The position numbers and the translations under genes are program-made. From an uncultured Brachybacterium sp. (GTDB lineage: Bacteria > Actinomycetota > Actinomycetes > Actinomycetales > Dermabacteraceae): a stretch of DNA of 64,000 nucleotides. How positions within the stretch are numbered: the stretch's first letter is position 1; each line of letters begins with the position of its first letter. The notes under the pieces were generated by a model. It was not told the DNA's origin. It saw only the letters and a list, made by a program, of their open reading frames with translations, and ran no database searches. This document shows positions 8,659 through 17,063 of the stretch, piece by piece. The stretch is taken from assembly GCF_947500705.1 (NCBI RefSeq), contig NZ_CANMSY010000003.1:186001-250000 (forward strand). The letters are read 5' to 3'.

Positions 8659-9234
8659 TCACCAGTTGGCAGGCGGCCAGGACTGTCCGGCGGCGAGGGC
8701 GTTCAGCTCGTAGGCACCCTTGCCGTCGATGCTCTCGCGCAGGAGGTCCGCGTGACCCGCGTGGCGGGCGTTCTCCTCGATCATATGCAGGGCGTACCAC
8801 CGCAGACTCCACGTCGCGCGCCCCTCGAACCAGGGCTGATCGGGAACGGGACCCCGGGTCTCCAGATCGACGCCGCGGATCGCGGCGGCGAGCTGTGCGC
8901 CGACCTGCTGGAGCTGCTCGATCAGCGAGTCGGGCGTGTCCCCCTCCCGCAGGGCGTCCGGGGCGAGTCCGCCTTCGGCCATGAGCTGCTGCGGCGTGCC
9001 GGTGGGCGCCGGCGGAGCGTCGGGGGCGGCCACCATGGCCTGTGCCGCTCCGGTGGATATCAGCAGGACGTGCCGGGCCAGCGCTCCGAGGCTCATCCCG
9101 GAGGCGCTCGGGACCAGCGCGAGCTGCTCGCGCTCCAGCCCGTGGAGGGCCGTGGCGACCTGGTCGATCTGCTGCTGGGCGAAGGTGGCGAGACTGTCGC
9201 GCTCGTCGGTGGTCTCGGCGGTGAGGAAAGGCAT
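8659..9234 (-). CDS. DinB family protein
   Basis: This 191-residue protein is a second member of the DinB/DUF664 group. Three His in expected helix positions are visible: GALARHVLLIS near residue 52, RWYALHMIEENARHAGHADLLRE near residue 150. Start at 9234 (MPFLTAETTDERD) matches the usual N-terminus of the family; the upstream sequence has only a weak AGAGAG ribosome site. It is divergent from a YafY/WYL regulator at 9357, an arrangement common in actinobacteria, so that regulator may control it. Thiol-transferase or damage-related roles are possible but unproven. Confidence 0.85.
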   Translation of the reverse strand: MPFLTAETTDERDSLATFAQQQIDQVATALHGLEREQLALVPSASGMSLGALARHVLLISTGAAQAMVAAPDAPPAPTGTPQQLMAEGGLAPDALREGDTPDSLIEQLQQVGAQLAAAIRGVDLETRGPVPDQPWFEGRATWSLRWYALHMIEENARHAGHADLLRESIDGKGAYELNALAAGQSWPPANW

Positions 9235-9356
9235 CGTGCTCTCTGTTCTCTTCGGCAGCGGGCCGTGGGCCCGCGTGGGGACGGTCGATCGGGCAGGACC
9301 CACCGTTCTCGCCCTTGCGGACAGCATCTGTCCTCGAAGTCGGGCAGAGTGTGTGC

Positions 9357-10316
9357 ATGAGCAACGTGACCACCAGAGCACTGCGACTGCTGGCCCTGCT
9401 GCAGTCGCGCACCGTCTGGACCGGGCCCGAGCTGGCGGGCGAGCTCGAGGTGACGGTGCGGACGGTGCGGCGGGATGTGGACCGCCTGCGCGAGATGGGC
9501 TATCCGGTGCTGACCTCCGCCGGGCACGGGGGCGGCTACCAGCTGGGTGCCGGGCGGGAGCTGCCGCCGCTGCTGCTCGGTGCGCATGAGGCGGTCGCGG
9601 TGGCCGTCGGCCTGCGGTTGACCGCCTCCTCCGGGATCGAGGGCTTGGATGCCGAGGCCCTGCGGGCGCTGGCTGCGCTGGATCGGATCCTGCCGCCGGA
9701 GGTGAGGGCGGAGGTCTCCGCCGTGTCGAACGCCCTGGGGGTGGTCTCCCGGCCGATGCCCGTCGCCCGGGCGGAGGTGCTGCTGGCCCTGGCCACCGCG
9801 GTGCGCGACCGGCGACGGATCCGTGTGGACTACGAGAAGCTGGGTGGCGAGCGCGGTGAGCGTCGCCTCGAGCCCCACCGGGTCCTCTCCGTCGAGGGGC
9901 GCTGGTACCTGTTCGCCTGGGACCTGGACCGTGAGGACTGGCGCACCTTCCGGCTGGACCGCATGCACGCGGTGCACCCCTCGACCTTCACGATCACCGA
10001 GCGCCCCACCCCGGACATCGAAGCCACGGTGCGCGAATCGATCACGGTCGGCGGATACCGCGCGGCGGCCACGGTGCGGATACTCGCCCCGTTCGAAGAG
10101 GTCGCCCCGCAGGTCCCCGCCCGGTCCGGGACGGTCACGGCCGACGGCCCGGGCGCCTGCATCCTCCGCGCCGGCGCCGATGAGCTGCACTGGGTGGCGA
10201 TGCATCTGGCGTGGATCGGTGCCCCGGTCGAGGTGATCGATCCGCCCGAGCTGCTCGACGTGATCGAAGGGATGCGGGACTGGGCGGGGTCGGCGCGGAT
10301 GGCGCCGGGGCAGTAG
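9357..10316 (+). CDS. HTH/WYL-domain transcriptional regulator (YafY family)
   Basis: This 319-residue regulator has an N-terminal winged helix (residues 5-60, TVWTGPELAGELEVTVRTVRRDVDRL) and a WYL domain from about residue 130 with the signature RRIRVDYEKL, LEPHRVLSVEGRWYLFAWD and TFRLDRMHAV, then a C-terminal WCX extension. WYL domains sense nucleic acid or small ligands and often regulate stress or defence genes. CAGAGT ends 6 bases before the ATG and could be the -10 box of a leaderless transcript. The divergent DinB-like gene is its likely target. Confidence 0.93.
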   Translation: MSNVTTRALRLLALLQSRTVWTGPELAGELEVTVRTVRRDVDRLREMGYPVLTSAGHGGGYQLGAGRELPPLLLGAHEAVAVAVGLRLTASSGIEGLDAEALRALAALDRILPPEVRAEVSAVSNALGVVSRPMPVARAEVLLALATAVRDRRRIRVDYEKLGGERGERRLEPHRVLSVEGRWYLFAWDLDREDWRTFRLDRMHAVHPSTFTITERPTPDIEATVRESITVGGYRAAATVRILAPFEEVAPQVPARSGTVTADGPGACILRAGADELHWVAMHLAWIGAPVEVIDPPELLDVIEGMRDWAGSARMAPGQ

Positions 10317-10443
10317 GGCGCAGGCAGCAACCGATCTGCGCCGGTTCCATTCCCTGTCGGAGCACGCGGCCTATCCTGGCTCGCAGAGCCCAGGGGAGGG
10401 CGGATCGGGCCGTCGTCCCCACCCGGAACGGACACCGATACCC

Positions 10444-11244
10444 CTGGCCGCTCACCACCGACCGCTCGCCCTGCTCAGCGCCCTGCTGCTGGCCGTCTCG
10501 GTGGCCGCCTGCAGCGATGGTGACGCTCCCGCGCCGCAGCCATCGGAGTTCGAACCCCCGCCCGCCGGTCAGAACGCGCCCCCGAAGCGGGTTCCCTCCG
10601 CCGAGGGCGGCGGCGCAGACCCCTCTGACGGTGGGGGCACCGGTGCTCACGTCGAGAGCGGAGACCGGGACGAGAGCGACGAGCCGCCCACCGCCACCAC
10701 GATCACCGGCGTCTGGCCGGATCAGAGCTGGCAGATCGAGGAGCTCGAGGGTGATGCCTGCGCGGACCGGGCTCCGCAGATCTCCCGCTGGGTGCTGGGC
10801 AAGAACTATTTCAGCTGCGGCGCGACGGAGGATCTGCTGATCGCCTGCAAGCAGGTGCAGGGCGACGAGGCGCTGTGCGTGCGCGATCCGCTCGAGAAGA
10901 CGGCCGTGCGCATCCGCTCCCCCGCCATCGATGGGTTCACAGCGCCGGCCCCCGAGGACCCGTTGCCGCTGATGGTGGTCCTGGCCGAGGGCAGCATCTG
11001 CACCCCGGTGCCGCGCGACAGCATCGAGCACCATGCCGGGCGCCAGAGCTGGCTGTACTGCGGGGAGAACTCCGCGCTGCTGCTCGATATCACGACCGCG
11101 AACTCCTATTTCGATCCCAGCGGCGAGGTGTGGACGGCCGACCTCGGGGTGGGCGGTGCCGCGCCGACGGTGGTCGAGGTCCGGGAGATCATCTACGCCG
11201 GCACCCCCGAGGACGTCGAGGCGCAGGGCTTCCGCGCAGGCTGA
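10444..11244 (+). CDS. putative lipoprotein with no canonical start codon before its signal peptide
   Basis: The frame encodes a clear lipoprotein signal peptide, HHRPLALLSALLLAVSVAAC, with the lipid-accepting Cys at about 10510. It is followed by an acidic, Pro/Gly-rich linker and a folded domain of about 170 residues with four or more Cys (ISRWVLGKNYFSCGATEDLL, SWLYCGENSALLLDI). No relative is recognised. The only ATG/GTG/TTG available is the GTG at 10501, inside the signal peptide, which would abolish export. The start given here is a CTG; ATA at 10438 is another candidate. A promoter-like TATCCT lies at 10372. Either a rare start codon or a sequence error is present. Confidence 0.65.
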   Translation: MAAHHRPLALLSALLLAVSVAACSDGDAPAPQPSEFEPPPAGQNAPPKRVPSAEGGGADPSDGGGTGAHVESGDRDESDEPPTATTITGVWPDQSWQIEELEGDACADRAPQISRWVLGKNYFSCGATEDLLIACKQVQGDEALCVRDPLEKTAVRIRSPAIDGFTAPAPEDPLPLMVVLAEGSICTPVPRDSIEHHAGRQSWLYCGENSALLLDITTANSYFDPSGEVWTADLGVGGAAPTVVEVREIIYAGTPEDVEAQGFRAG

Positions 11245-11266
11245 GCCCCCGGGGGAGATCCCGTCG

Positions 11267-11357
11267 GCGCAGCAGCGGGCCCGACATCTGCGCAGCAGTA
11301 GGCCCGACGTCAGCGCAGCAGCGGGCCCGACGTCAGTACAGCAGCAGATCCGCGTCA
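11267..11357. repeat. 23-bp tandem repeat, about four units
   Basis: Units at 11267-11289, 11290-11312 and 11313-11335 share the pattern GCGCAGCAGCGGGCCCGACG with few changes; a decayed fourth unit (11336-11357) ends in the stop codon of the convergent TauE gene. The array occupies the whole gap between the two convergent genes. No CRISPR-like spacers are present. Confidence 0.8.
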
Positions 11358-12215
11358 GAACAGCAGCAGGCCCAGCGCGGCGGCGACGGTGAGCACCAGG
11401 ATCAGGTTCTCGAACACCTTCTGCGGGATCCGACGGGCCACCTTCGATCCGGCAAATGCACCGATCAGCACCACCGGGATCAGCATCGCGTCCATCACCA
11501 GGGTGTCGCGGGTGATCAGGCCCAGCCCTGCCGAGAACGGCACCTTGAAGAGGTTCACGATCGCGAAGTACCAGGCGGAGGTGCCCAGGAAGGTCAGCAC
11601 CGGCATCCGCATCGCGTAGAAGTACAGCGACATCACGGGCCCGGCGGCATTGGCGACCATGGTGGTGAAGCCGCCCAGCAGGCCGTAGCCCATGCCCTGC
11701 ACGGTCGCGGCAGCACCCGATCTCGAGCCGCCCACCTCCACCCGGGTGGCGGGCAGGCCCGTCCCGGTCCGGGCGCTCGCGCCGTCGGCGCCTCCCGCGC
11801 CGCGGGCTGCCGCAGCCTCCCGTCGCTGGGCGAGCTGGCGCCGGGTCACGGTGACGATCACCAGGGTCAGCAGGATGATGCCGATGGTCAGGCGCACTGC
11901 ATCCCCGTCGACGCGCGCGAAGTAGAACGCGCCGATCACCACCCCGATCATGGCGCTGGGCAGCAGGCGCACCAGGGTGCGCACGTCCGGCTCGCGCCGG
12001 TAGACCCACAGCGCGGTCATATCGCCCACGATCAGCAGGAGCAGCAGCGCGGCGGTGGATTCCTTGGCGGGCATGGCGAAGGCGAAGATGCCTACGGCGA
12101 TGGTGCCGGCCCCGGGCAGCGCCGTCTTGGAGAAGCCGACGATCAGCGCCCCGAGGGCCACCAGCGACCAGGCGACAGGGCTCATGTCGGGAATCAGTGC
12201 AGCGAGGTCAGGCAT
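11355..12215 (-). CDS. TauE/SafE family membrane transporter
   Basis: This 286-residue protein has about eight membrane segments in two halves: the first begins VAWSLVALGALIVGFSKTALPGAG, with the GFSKTALPG motif typical of TauE/SafE, and the second begins QGMGYGLLGGFTTMVANAAGP, where TTMVANAAGP is the matching repeat motif. A charged, Ala/Gly-rich cytoplasmic loop joins the halves near residues 135-165. The family exports sulfite or organosulfonates, or takes up small anions; the substrate here is unknown. The ATG at 12215 is chosen because the longer frame adds a non-hydrophobic N-terminus. Confidence 0.87.
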   Translation of the reverse strand: MPDLAALIPDMSPVAWSLVALGALIVGFSKTALPGAGTIAVGIFAFAMPAKESTAALLLLLIVGDMTALWVYRREPDVRTLVRLLPSAMIGVVIGAFYFARVDGDAVRLTIGIILLTLVIVTVTRRQLAQRREAAAARGAGGADGASARTGTGLPATRVEVGGSRSGAAATVQGMGYGLLGGFTTMVANAAGPVMSLYFYAMRMPVLTFLGTSAWYFAIVNLFKVPFSAGLGLITRDTLVMDAMLIPVVLIGAFAGSKVARRIPQKVFENLILVLTVAAALGLLLF

Positions 12216-12300
12216 GGTGAGTGAACTTATCAGCGTGCCGCGCGGGCAGGTGGGGCGGTCCGCGCCGGTCTCACGGCCGGTCTCGCACTGGAGTGACGGC

Positions 12301-13167
12301 TCAGCGTTCCCCGTCGGTATCGGCGCCGTGCGCGAGCGCACGATCCAGCAGTCCGGAGATCTCGGTGAGCACCTCGTCGACGGGCCGCTCGGCGAGGGAG
12401 CTCATGAACGGTTCGATCTTGACGGGGCCGGTGTACCCGGCACGCGTGATCGCGCGGAGAAAGCTGTCGAGGTCGATGACGCCGGTGTCGAAGGGCAGGC
12501 GGCGGTCGAGGTCCTGCTGCTCGTCACGCACGCGGTCGGCGCGGGCGTCGTTGAGGTCCACGGAGATGATGTCGGAGTCGGCGAGGCCCTCCAGCTCCGT
12601 GGCGCCTTCCCCGGCGGTGTACCAGTGGTAGGAATCCAGGATGAGCCCGACATTGCCGGCGCCGGTCTCGGCGATCAGCTCACGCAGCTCGCGCAGGGAG
12701 TGGATGAAGGGGAAGCGCTCGGCGGACCAGAGGGTCTTGGGGCCGATGTACTCCAGGCCCAACTGGATCCCCGCGTCGTCGAGCAGTGCGGCCACGAGCG
12801 AGAGGCGGCCCAGGTGCAGTCGCCAGTTCTGGCGGTGGTCGAGCTCCTGGTGCATCGGGCGGATCCAGGTGCCCATGCGGGTGACACCGGCAGCGGTGAG
12901 CAGCTCGAGATCGGCCGGCAGGTCCACCAGCGCCTGGCGGAAGTCAGCGGCCGGAGCATCCAGCGGCACGGTCAGGCCCGCCAGCCCCCACTGCAGGCCC
13001 TGCTCGCGGACCACGGCGGCATGCTCGGCGGTGCCGGAGGGTCCGAGGGTGCGGAAGTGGGTGAGGTCAGGATCGATGCCACCGAAGCCGTGGGCAGCTG
13101 CGAGGTCGACGGCGCGCGGGTGGGCGAGGTCGAGGCCGAGAGCGCCGGGCGAAAGGGTCGAGAACAT
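12301..13167 (-). CDS. sugar phosphate isomerase/epimerase (xylose isomerase-like TIM barrel)
   Basis: This 288-residue cytosolic protein fits the AP-endonuclease-2/xylose-isomerase-like TIM barrel. Metal ligands are probably in IQLGLEYIGP (Glu near residue 140), NVGLILDSYHWYTAG (Asp and His near 172-175), ISVDLNDAR and the late VKIEPF (Glu near 250). AAGGAG lies seven bases before the ATG. The neighbouring ROK regulator and two Gfo/Idh/MocA dehydrogenases suggest it isomerises a keto or inosose-type intermediate in sugar or polyol breakdown. The exact substrate is unknown. Confidence 0.85.
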   Translation of the reverse strand: MFSTLSPGALGLDLAHPRAVDLAAAHGFGGIDPDLTHFRTLGPSGTAEHAAVVREQGLQWGLAGLTVPLDAPAADFRQALVDLPADLELLTAAGVTRMGTWIRPMHQELDHRQNWRLHLGRLSLVAALLDDAGIQLGLEYIGPKTLWSAERFPFIHSLRELRELIAETGAGNVGLILDSYHWYTAGEGATELEGLADSDIISVDLNDARADRVRDEQQDLDRRLPFDTGVIDLDSFLRAITRAGYTGPVKIEPFMSSLAERPVDEVLTEISGLLDRALAHGADTDGER

Positions 13168-13228
13168 GGGTCTCCTTCGTCAAGGGGTGACAGGGCTGGA
13201 CGGTTGGCGGTACTGCTCAGAAAGAGCA

Positions 13229-13262
13229 GGGCTGGTCGGGTGGGGCGGGGCTGGTCGGGTGG
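13229..13262. repeat. two direct copies of a 15-bp G-rich word
   Basis: GGGCTGGTCGGGTGG occurs at 13229-13243 and again at 13248-13262, a 19-bp spacing. It lies between the ROK stop and the isomerase start, within one presumed transcript. It may be the smallest example of the tandem repeats found at other gene ends in this window. Confidence 0.5.
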
Positions 13263-13316
13263 CTGGGCTGGGGCCGGAACCGCCGAGTGCGACGATCGGG
13301 CGCCGAGGTCGGCCGC

Positions 13317-14612
13317 CTACCCTCGACCGGGAGACAGCTCCTCCTCGAGGAACAGGCAGGCCGCACCGATCGCGCCGGCGGCGTTGCCGAGCTCTGAGAA
13401 GTGCAGCGTGCACCCGGACCTGTCGAGCCAGTCCGGCGTGCCCGCACGGATCCGAGGTGCGGCCAGCGGCAGCAGCGCCGACAGCACCGGGCCGCCCACG
13501 ATGATCCGCTGCGGATCGTGGATGCGGGAGAGGATGTCCAGCGCCGCGATCACCGCGGCGAGGTGCCGTTCCACCGCTGCGAGCGCGCTGCTCTCACCGC
13601 GCTGCGCGGCGGCGGCGATCGCGTCCACCGAAGCGGGGACGTCCTCCGCGCAGATATCCATGCCCGCTGCGATGGCACGCTCGATCATCCGGCGCGCGCC
13701 GGCGAACAGGTTCAGGCAGCCGTGGCGGCCGCAGGAGCAGATCTCGTCGGCCACCCCGGTGGGCAGGTGGCCGATCTCCCCGGCCTGGGTGCTGCCACCG
13801 CGGTGGACGCGTCCGTTCGCGCTCACTGCGGAGCCGACGCCGTGGCTGAGGTAGAGATAGAGGATGGTCTCCTCGGTCGGGAGGTGCCCAGCCCAGATCT
13901 CGCCGGTCAGCGCCGCGTTGGTGTCCTTGTCCAGGAGGACGGGCAGGCCGGTGGCGGCCTCGAGCTGTGCGACCACCGGGACGCCGTGCCAGCTGGGCAG
14001 CCAGGGCGGATCCAGGATCACGCCGGAGGCAGAGTCCAGCGGGGCGGGGGCGGCGACCCCGATCCCCAGCACCACTCGCCGGGGTGGATCCTGCAGCGCG
14101 GCCCGCCCGTCGGCTCCGTCGGCGCCCGTGCCTGTGCCGGCGCCCGGGGCCGGGGCCGGAGCCGGAGCCGGAGCCGAGGCCGGGGCGTCGTGAATTTTGA
14201 CCGCACCGTGGCGGGTGCAGAGGCGCTCGATCTCGGCGGCGATGCGGGCGATGTCCGCGGCGGAATCCTCGGAGGGGGCCGCGAGGATGGTCGTGTCCAC
14301 GGCGTTCCCCTGCAGGTCGCAGATGACGATGGTGAGGTACGCGGGGTCCACGTGGAGGCCGATGGTCCAGCGGGAATCGGCCACTGCCTGCAGGGTCGTG
14401 GAGGGCTTGCCGGGCCCGGAGATGCGCTGCCCGGCCGTCTCGATGAGTCCCTCCTGCAGGAGCCGACGGGCGATCAGCGAGACCGTCTGCCGCGACAGAC
14501 CGCTGCCGCGCACCACCTGGGACTGGGACATCCCGCCAGGTGCCGAACGGATCATCTGCAGCACGAGCTTCTCGTTGTAGGAGCCGATATCCGCCATCGA
14601 TGTTCCGCGCAT
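13317..14612 (-). CDS. ROK family transcriptional regulator with Ala-Pro linker insertion
   Basis: This 431-residue regulator has an N-terminal winged helix (residues 12-60, APGGMSQSQVVRGSGLSRQT) and a ROK domain with the zinc block CSCGRHGCLNLF and the phosphate-binding-like LYLSHGVGSA. Unusually, residues 142-171 carry a low-complexity Ala-Pro then Gly-Thr stretch, set between the two halves of the sugar-kinase fold. The start at 14612 follows GGAGGGGAAGGGCGGC, a strong ribosome site; a frame-compatible ATG at 14699 adds a repetitive tail and is less likely. It is downstream-linked to the isomerase gene and divergent from two dehydrogenase genes, its likely targets. Confidence 0.9.
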   Translation of the reverse strand: MRGTSMADIGSYNEKLVLQMIRSAPGGMSQSQVVRGSGLSRQTVSLIARRLLQEGLIETAGQRISGPGKPSTTLQAVADSRWTIGLHVDPAYLTIVICDLQGNAVDTTILAAPSEDSAADIARIAAEIERLCTRHGAVKIHDAPASAPAPAPAPAPGAGTGTGADGADGRAALQDPPRRVVLGIGVAAPAPLDSASGVILDPPWLPSWHGVPVVAQLEAATGLPVLLDKDTNAALTGEIWAGHLPTEETILYLYLSHGVGSAVSANGRVHRGGSTQAGEIGHLPTGVADEICSCGRHGCLNLFAGARRMIERAIAAGMDICAEDVPASVDAIAAAAQRGESSALAAVERHLAAVIAALDILSRIHDPQRIIVGGPVLSALLPLAAPRIRAGTPDWLDRSGCTLHFSELGNAAGAIGAACLFLEEELSPGRG

Positions 14613-14703
14613 GCCGCCCTTCCCCTCCGTGCTTCCAGTCCCCTCCGTGGGTCCAGCCGATGTCGACTCCGTGGGTGCCGACCCATTGATTATGTCCACC
14701 GGT

Positions 14704-14721
14704 GTGAGTAACCTACCTCAC
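14704..14721. promoter_or_regulatory. possible operator in the ROK/dehydrogenase divergent region
   Basis: GTGAG and CTCAC form a short inverted repeat with an 8-base AT-richer centre. The element lies about 90 bases upstream of both divergent starts (14612 and 14809). The arms are short, so this is only a candidate binding site. Confidence 0.3.
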
Positions 14722-14808
14722 CAGCACCACGAGGTCCCCGCCCCTGATACGCACTGCGCGCAGCGGGCAGCGGGCGTGCCGCATCCCGACCGACGAATCG
14801 TGAGGACA

Positions 14809-15768
14809 ATGTCTGCACCCCTACGTATCGCCGCCCTCTCGGCCTGGCACGTCCATGCCGAGGAGTACGCCCGGGAGGCGCAGCAGCATCCCGGCACCGA
14901 GCTGATAGCCGTCTGGGACGAGGACGCCGAGCGCGGCCGGGCCCTGGCCGAGACGCTCGGGGTCGAGTTCACCCCGGACCTCGAGACGCTGCTGGCCCGG
15001 GAGGATCTCGACGGCGTCACCGTCACCACCGCCACCAGTGCGCACCGCGACGTCATCGGCCGGGCGCTCGCGGCGGGCAAGCACGTGTTCACCGAGAAGC
15101 TGCTGGCCCCCACCGTCGCCGAGGGCGAGGAGCTGATCGCCGCGGCCCGTGAGGCGGGTCTGCGGCTGACCGTCTCCCTGCCCCGCCTGGCCCACGGCTA
15201 CGCGCTCGCGCTGCGCCGCGTGCTCGAGGAGGGGCGGCTCGGGCGCCTGACCTACTCGCGGGTGCGGCTGGCTCATGACGGGTCCACCGGCGACTGGCTG
15301 CCGGCGCGCTTCTACGATCCGGCCACCGCGATCGGCGGGGCGTTCAGCGACCTCGCCGCGCATCCCGTCTACCTCACCCAGATGATCCTGGGCAGCGAAG
15401 TGCAGGTGCGCTCGGCGACCTTCACCGACATGACCGGCCGCGGCGTGGAGGACAACGCCGTGGTCACCGTGACCGGCCCCGACGGCGCGATCGGAGTGAT
15501 CGAGACCGGATTCGTCACCCCCACGAGCCCCTTCTCGATCGAGGTGCAGGGCACCGAGGGCTCGTTCCAGCACGGGCTCGGGAAGGGCGGCGGCACCAGC
15601 GTCGACACCGGCCAGGGCCCCGTCCCGATCGACGTCCCCGGCGATGCCGAGAACCCCTTCGCGCAGTGGGCCCGGGCGATCCGCTCGGGCCAGGACACGG
15701 CCGAGAACCTCGGCCGGGCCCAGGCTCTCACCGCCCTCGTGGTCGCCGCGAACGCCGCGGCCGCCTGA
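14809..15768 (+). CDS. Gfo/Idh/MocA family oxidoreductase
   Basis: This 319-residue NAD(P)-dependent dehydrogenase has an N-terminal Rossmann half (residues 1-115; LIAVWDEDAERGRALAETLG, then GKHVFTEKLLAPT, the usual EKP motif being EKL here) and a C-terminal Gfo/Idh/MocA sheet domain (GGAFSDLAAHPVYLTQMILG with the conserved His near residue 183). The loss of Pro in EKP is a small deviation. TGAGGACA precedes the ATG. It begins the plus-strand pair facing the ROK gene; the second dehydrogenase starts 85 bases after it. Substrate is probably a sugar, inositol or sugar acid. Confidence 0.9.
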   Translation: MSAPLRIAALSAWHVHAEEYAREAQQHPGTELIAVWDEDAERGRALAETLGVEFTPDLETLLAREDLDGVTVTTATSAHRDVIGRALAAGKHVFTEKLLAPTVAEGEELIAAAREAGLRLTVSLPRLAHGYALALRRVLEEGRLGRLTYSRVRLAHDGSTGDWLPARFYDPATAIGGAFSDLAAHPVYLTQMILGSEVQVRSATFTDMTGRGVEDNAVVTVTGPDGAIGVIETGFVTPTSPFSIEVQGTEGSFQHGLGKGGGTSVDTGQGPVPIDVPGDAENPFAQWARAIRSGQDTAENLGRAQALTALVVAANAAAA

Positions 15769-15853
15769 GGCGCCCCATCACGACCCCGAAGACCGACAGG
15801 ACGAGCACGTCCAGCACGACCCCCACGACCCCCACGACTTCTCAGGAGCTCCC

Positions 15854-16867
15854 ATGACCACGACCGTCCCCTCCCCCCTCCGCATCGGCATCCTGGGCGG
15901 CGGCGGCATCGCCACCGCCCACCTGAACGCCTACGCGACCGTCGCCGACCGCGCACAGGTCACGGCCATCGCCGACGTCGACCCCGAGGCGCTGGCCCGC
16001 CGCGAGGTCGAGACCGGCGCGAAGGGCTACACCGACTTCCTGGAGCTGGTGAAGGACGAGAACGTCGATGCGATCGACATCTGCCTCCCCCACCACCTGC
16101 ACACCCCGGCGATCCTCGCGGCCGCCGCAGCGGGCAAGCACATCCTGTGCGAGAAGCCGCTGTGCCTCACCCCGGAGGAGGCGAAGCAGGTCAGCGACGC
16201 GGTGCAGAAGGCGGGCGTGACGCTGATGTGCGCGCACAACCAGCTGTTCATGCCGGCCGTGGCGAAGGCCACGGAGCTGATCGACGCCGGCACGCTGGGC
16301 GAGGTGTACGAGGTGCGCACCACCGACTCGTTCTTCAACGACTTCGATCCCGACTCGATGGGCTGGCGCGCGAACGCCGCGACCTCCGGCGGCGGCGAGC
16401 TGATCGACACCGGCTATCACCCCACCTACCTGATGCTGCACCTGGCCGGCGCGGTGCCGACCAGCGCCTTCGCCATGCTCTCCACCCACCGCCTGAAGTT
16501 CATGGAGGGTGAGGACTCGGCCCAGGTGCTGGTGCGCTTCGAGAACGGCGCGGTGGGCCAGATGGTGACCTCCTGGGCGTACCAGGCGGCGCCGGGCACG
16601 GACCGCTTCTCGGTGGTGGGCGAGAAGGGCTCGCTCAGCTCCGACGGCTCGACCCTGCGGGTGCAGGTGCGCGGCGAGGAGGAGCAGGTCTTCGAGCACG
16701 AGGAGGTGGAGACCTTCTCCGCCGAGATCGCGCACTTCGTGGACTGCCTGCTCACCGGGGAGCGTCCGCTCAACACCGAGGTCGAGGGCGTCAGCGTGCT
16801 CGGCGTGATCCTCGCGGCCTACGAGTCCTCCCGCACCGGGACGATGGCTGACGTGATCCGCCTCTGA
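15854..16867 (+). CDS. Gfo/Idh/MocA family oxidoreductase
   Basis: This 337-residue dehydrogenase starts MTTTVPSPLRIGILGGGGIATAH with the NAD-binding GGGGIA motif at residues 13-18. The family motif HILCEKPLCLTPEEA is intact near residue 98, and the catalytic-type block GGGELIDTGYHPTYLMLHL (Asp and His near residues 183-187) is clear. AGGAG lies six bases before the ATG. Together with the preceding, more divergent family member it may carry out oxidation and reduction steps of one epimerisation route, as such pairs do in inositol or rare-sugar pathways; this is inference. Confidence 0.93.
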   Translation: MTTTVPSPLRIGILGGGGIATAHLNAYATVADRAQVTAIADVDPEALARREVETGAKGYTDFLELVKDENVDAIDICLPHHLHTPAILAAAAAGKHILCEKPLCLTPEEAKQVSDAVQKAGVTLMCAHNQLFMPAVAKATELIDAGTLGEVYEVRTTDSFFNDFDPDSMGWRANAATSGGGELIDTGYHPTYLMLHLAGAVPTSAFAMLSTHRLKFMEGEDSAQVLVRFENGAVGQMVTSWAYQAAPGTDRFSVVGEKGSLSSDGSTLRVQVRGEEEQVFEHEEVETFSAEIAHFVDCLLTGERPLNTEVEGVSVLGVILAAYESSRTGTMADVIRL

Positions 16868-16938
16868 GGCCGAGCGGCTGCCCGGCTGCCGAGAGTCTCT
16901 CCCCCACCCGCTCCCTCCCGCTGAGTCGCGCGGACTCA

Positions 16939-16996
16939 CCGATTGCGCGCTCAGGACCGATGATCTGCCCACCATCGGTCCTGAGCACGCAATCGG
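16939..16996. terminator. long inverted repeat, probable bidirectional terminator
   Basis: Arms of 24 bases (16939-16962 and 16973-16996) pair with a single mismatch around a 10-base loop; the arm reads CCGATTGCGCGCTCAGGACC and onward. It stands between the convergent dehydrogenase (stop 16867) and dhaL (stop 17064). A smaller hairpin, GAGTC-GCGCG-GACTC, lies just before it at about 16923-16937. No T-run follows on either strand. Confidence 0.7.
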
Positions 16997-17063
16997 CGAC
17001 GCAAGGCCGACAACGTCACCCGCTGGTCACGGGAGCGGCTCATCTTCCGGGCAGAGACTTCGG

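Noticed and set aside
11267-11357. Possible CRISPR array
   Set aside because: Units are directly adjacent with no unique spacers, and no cas genes are in the window.
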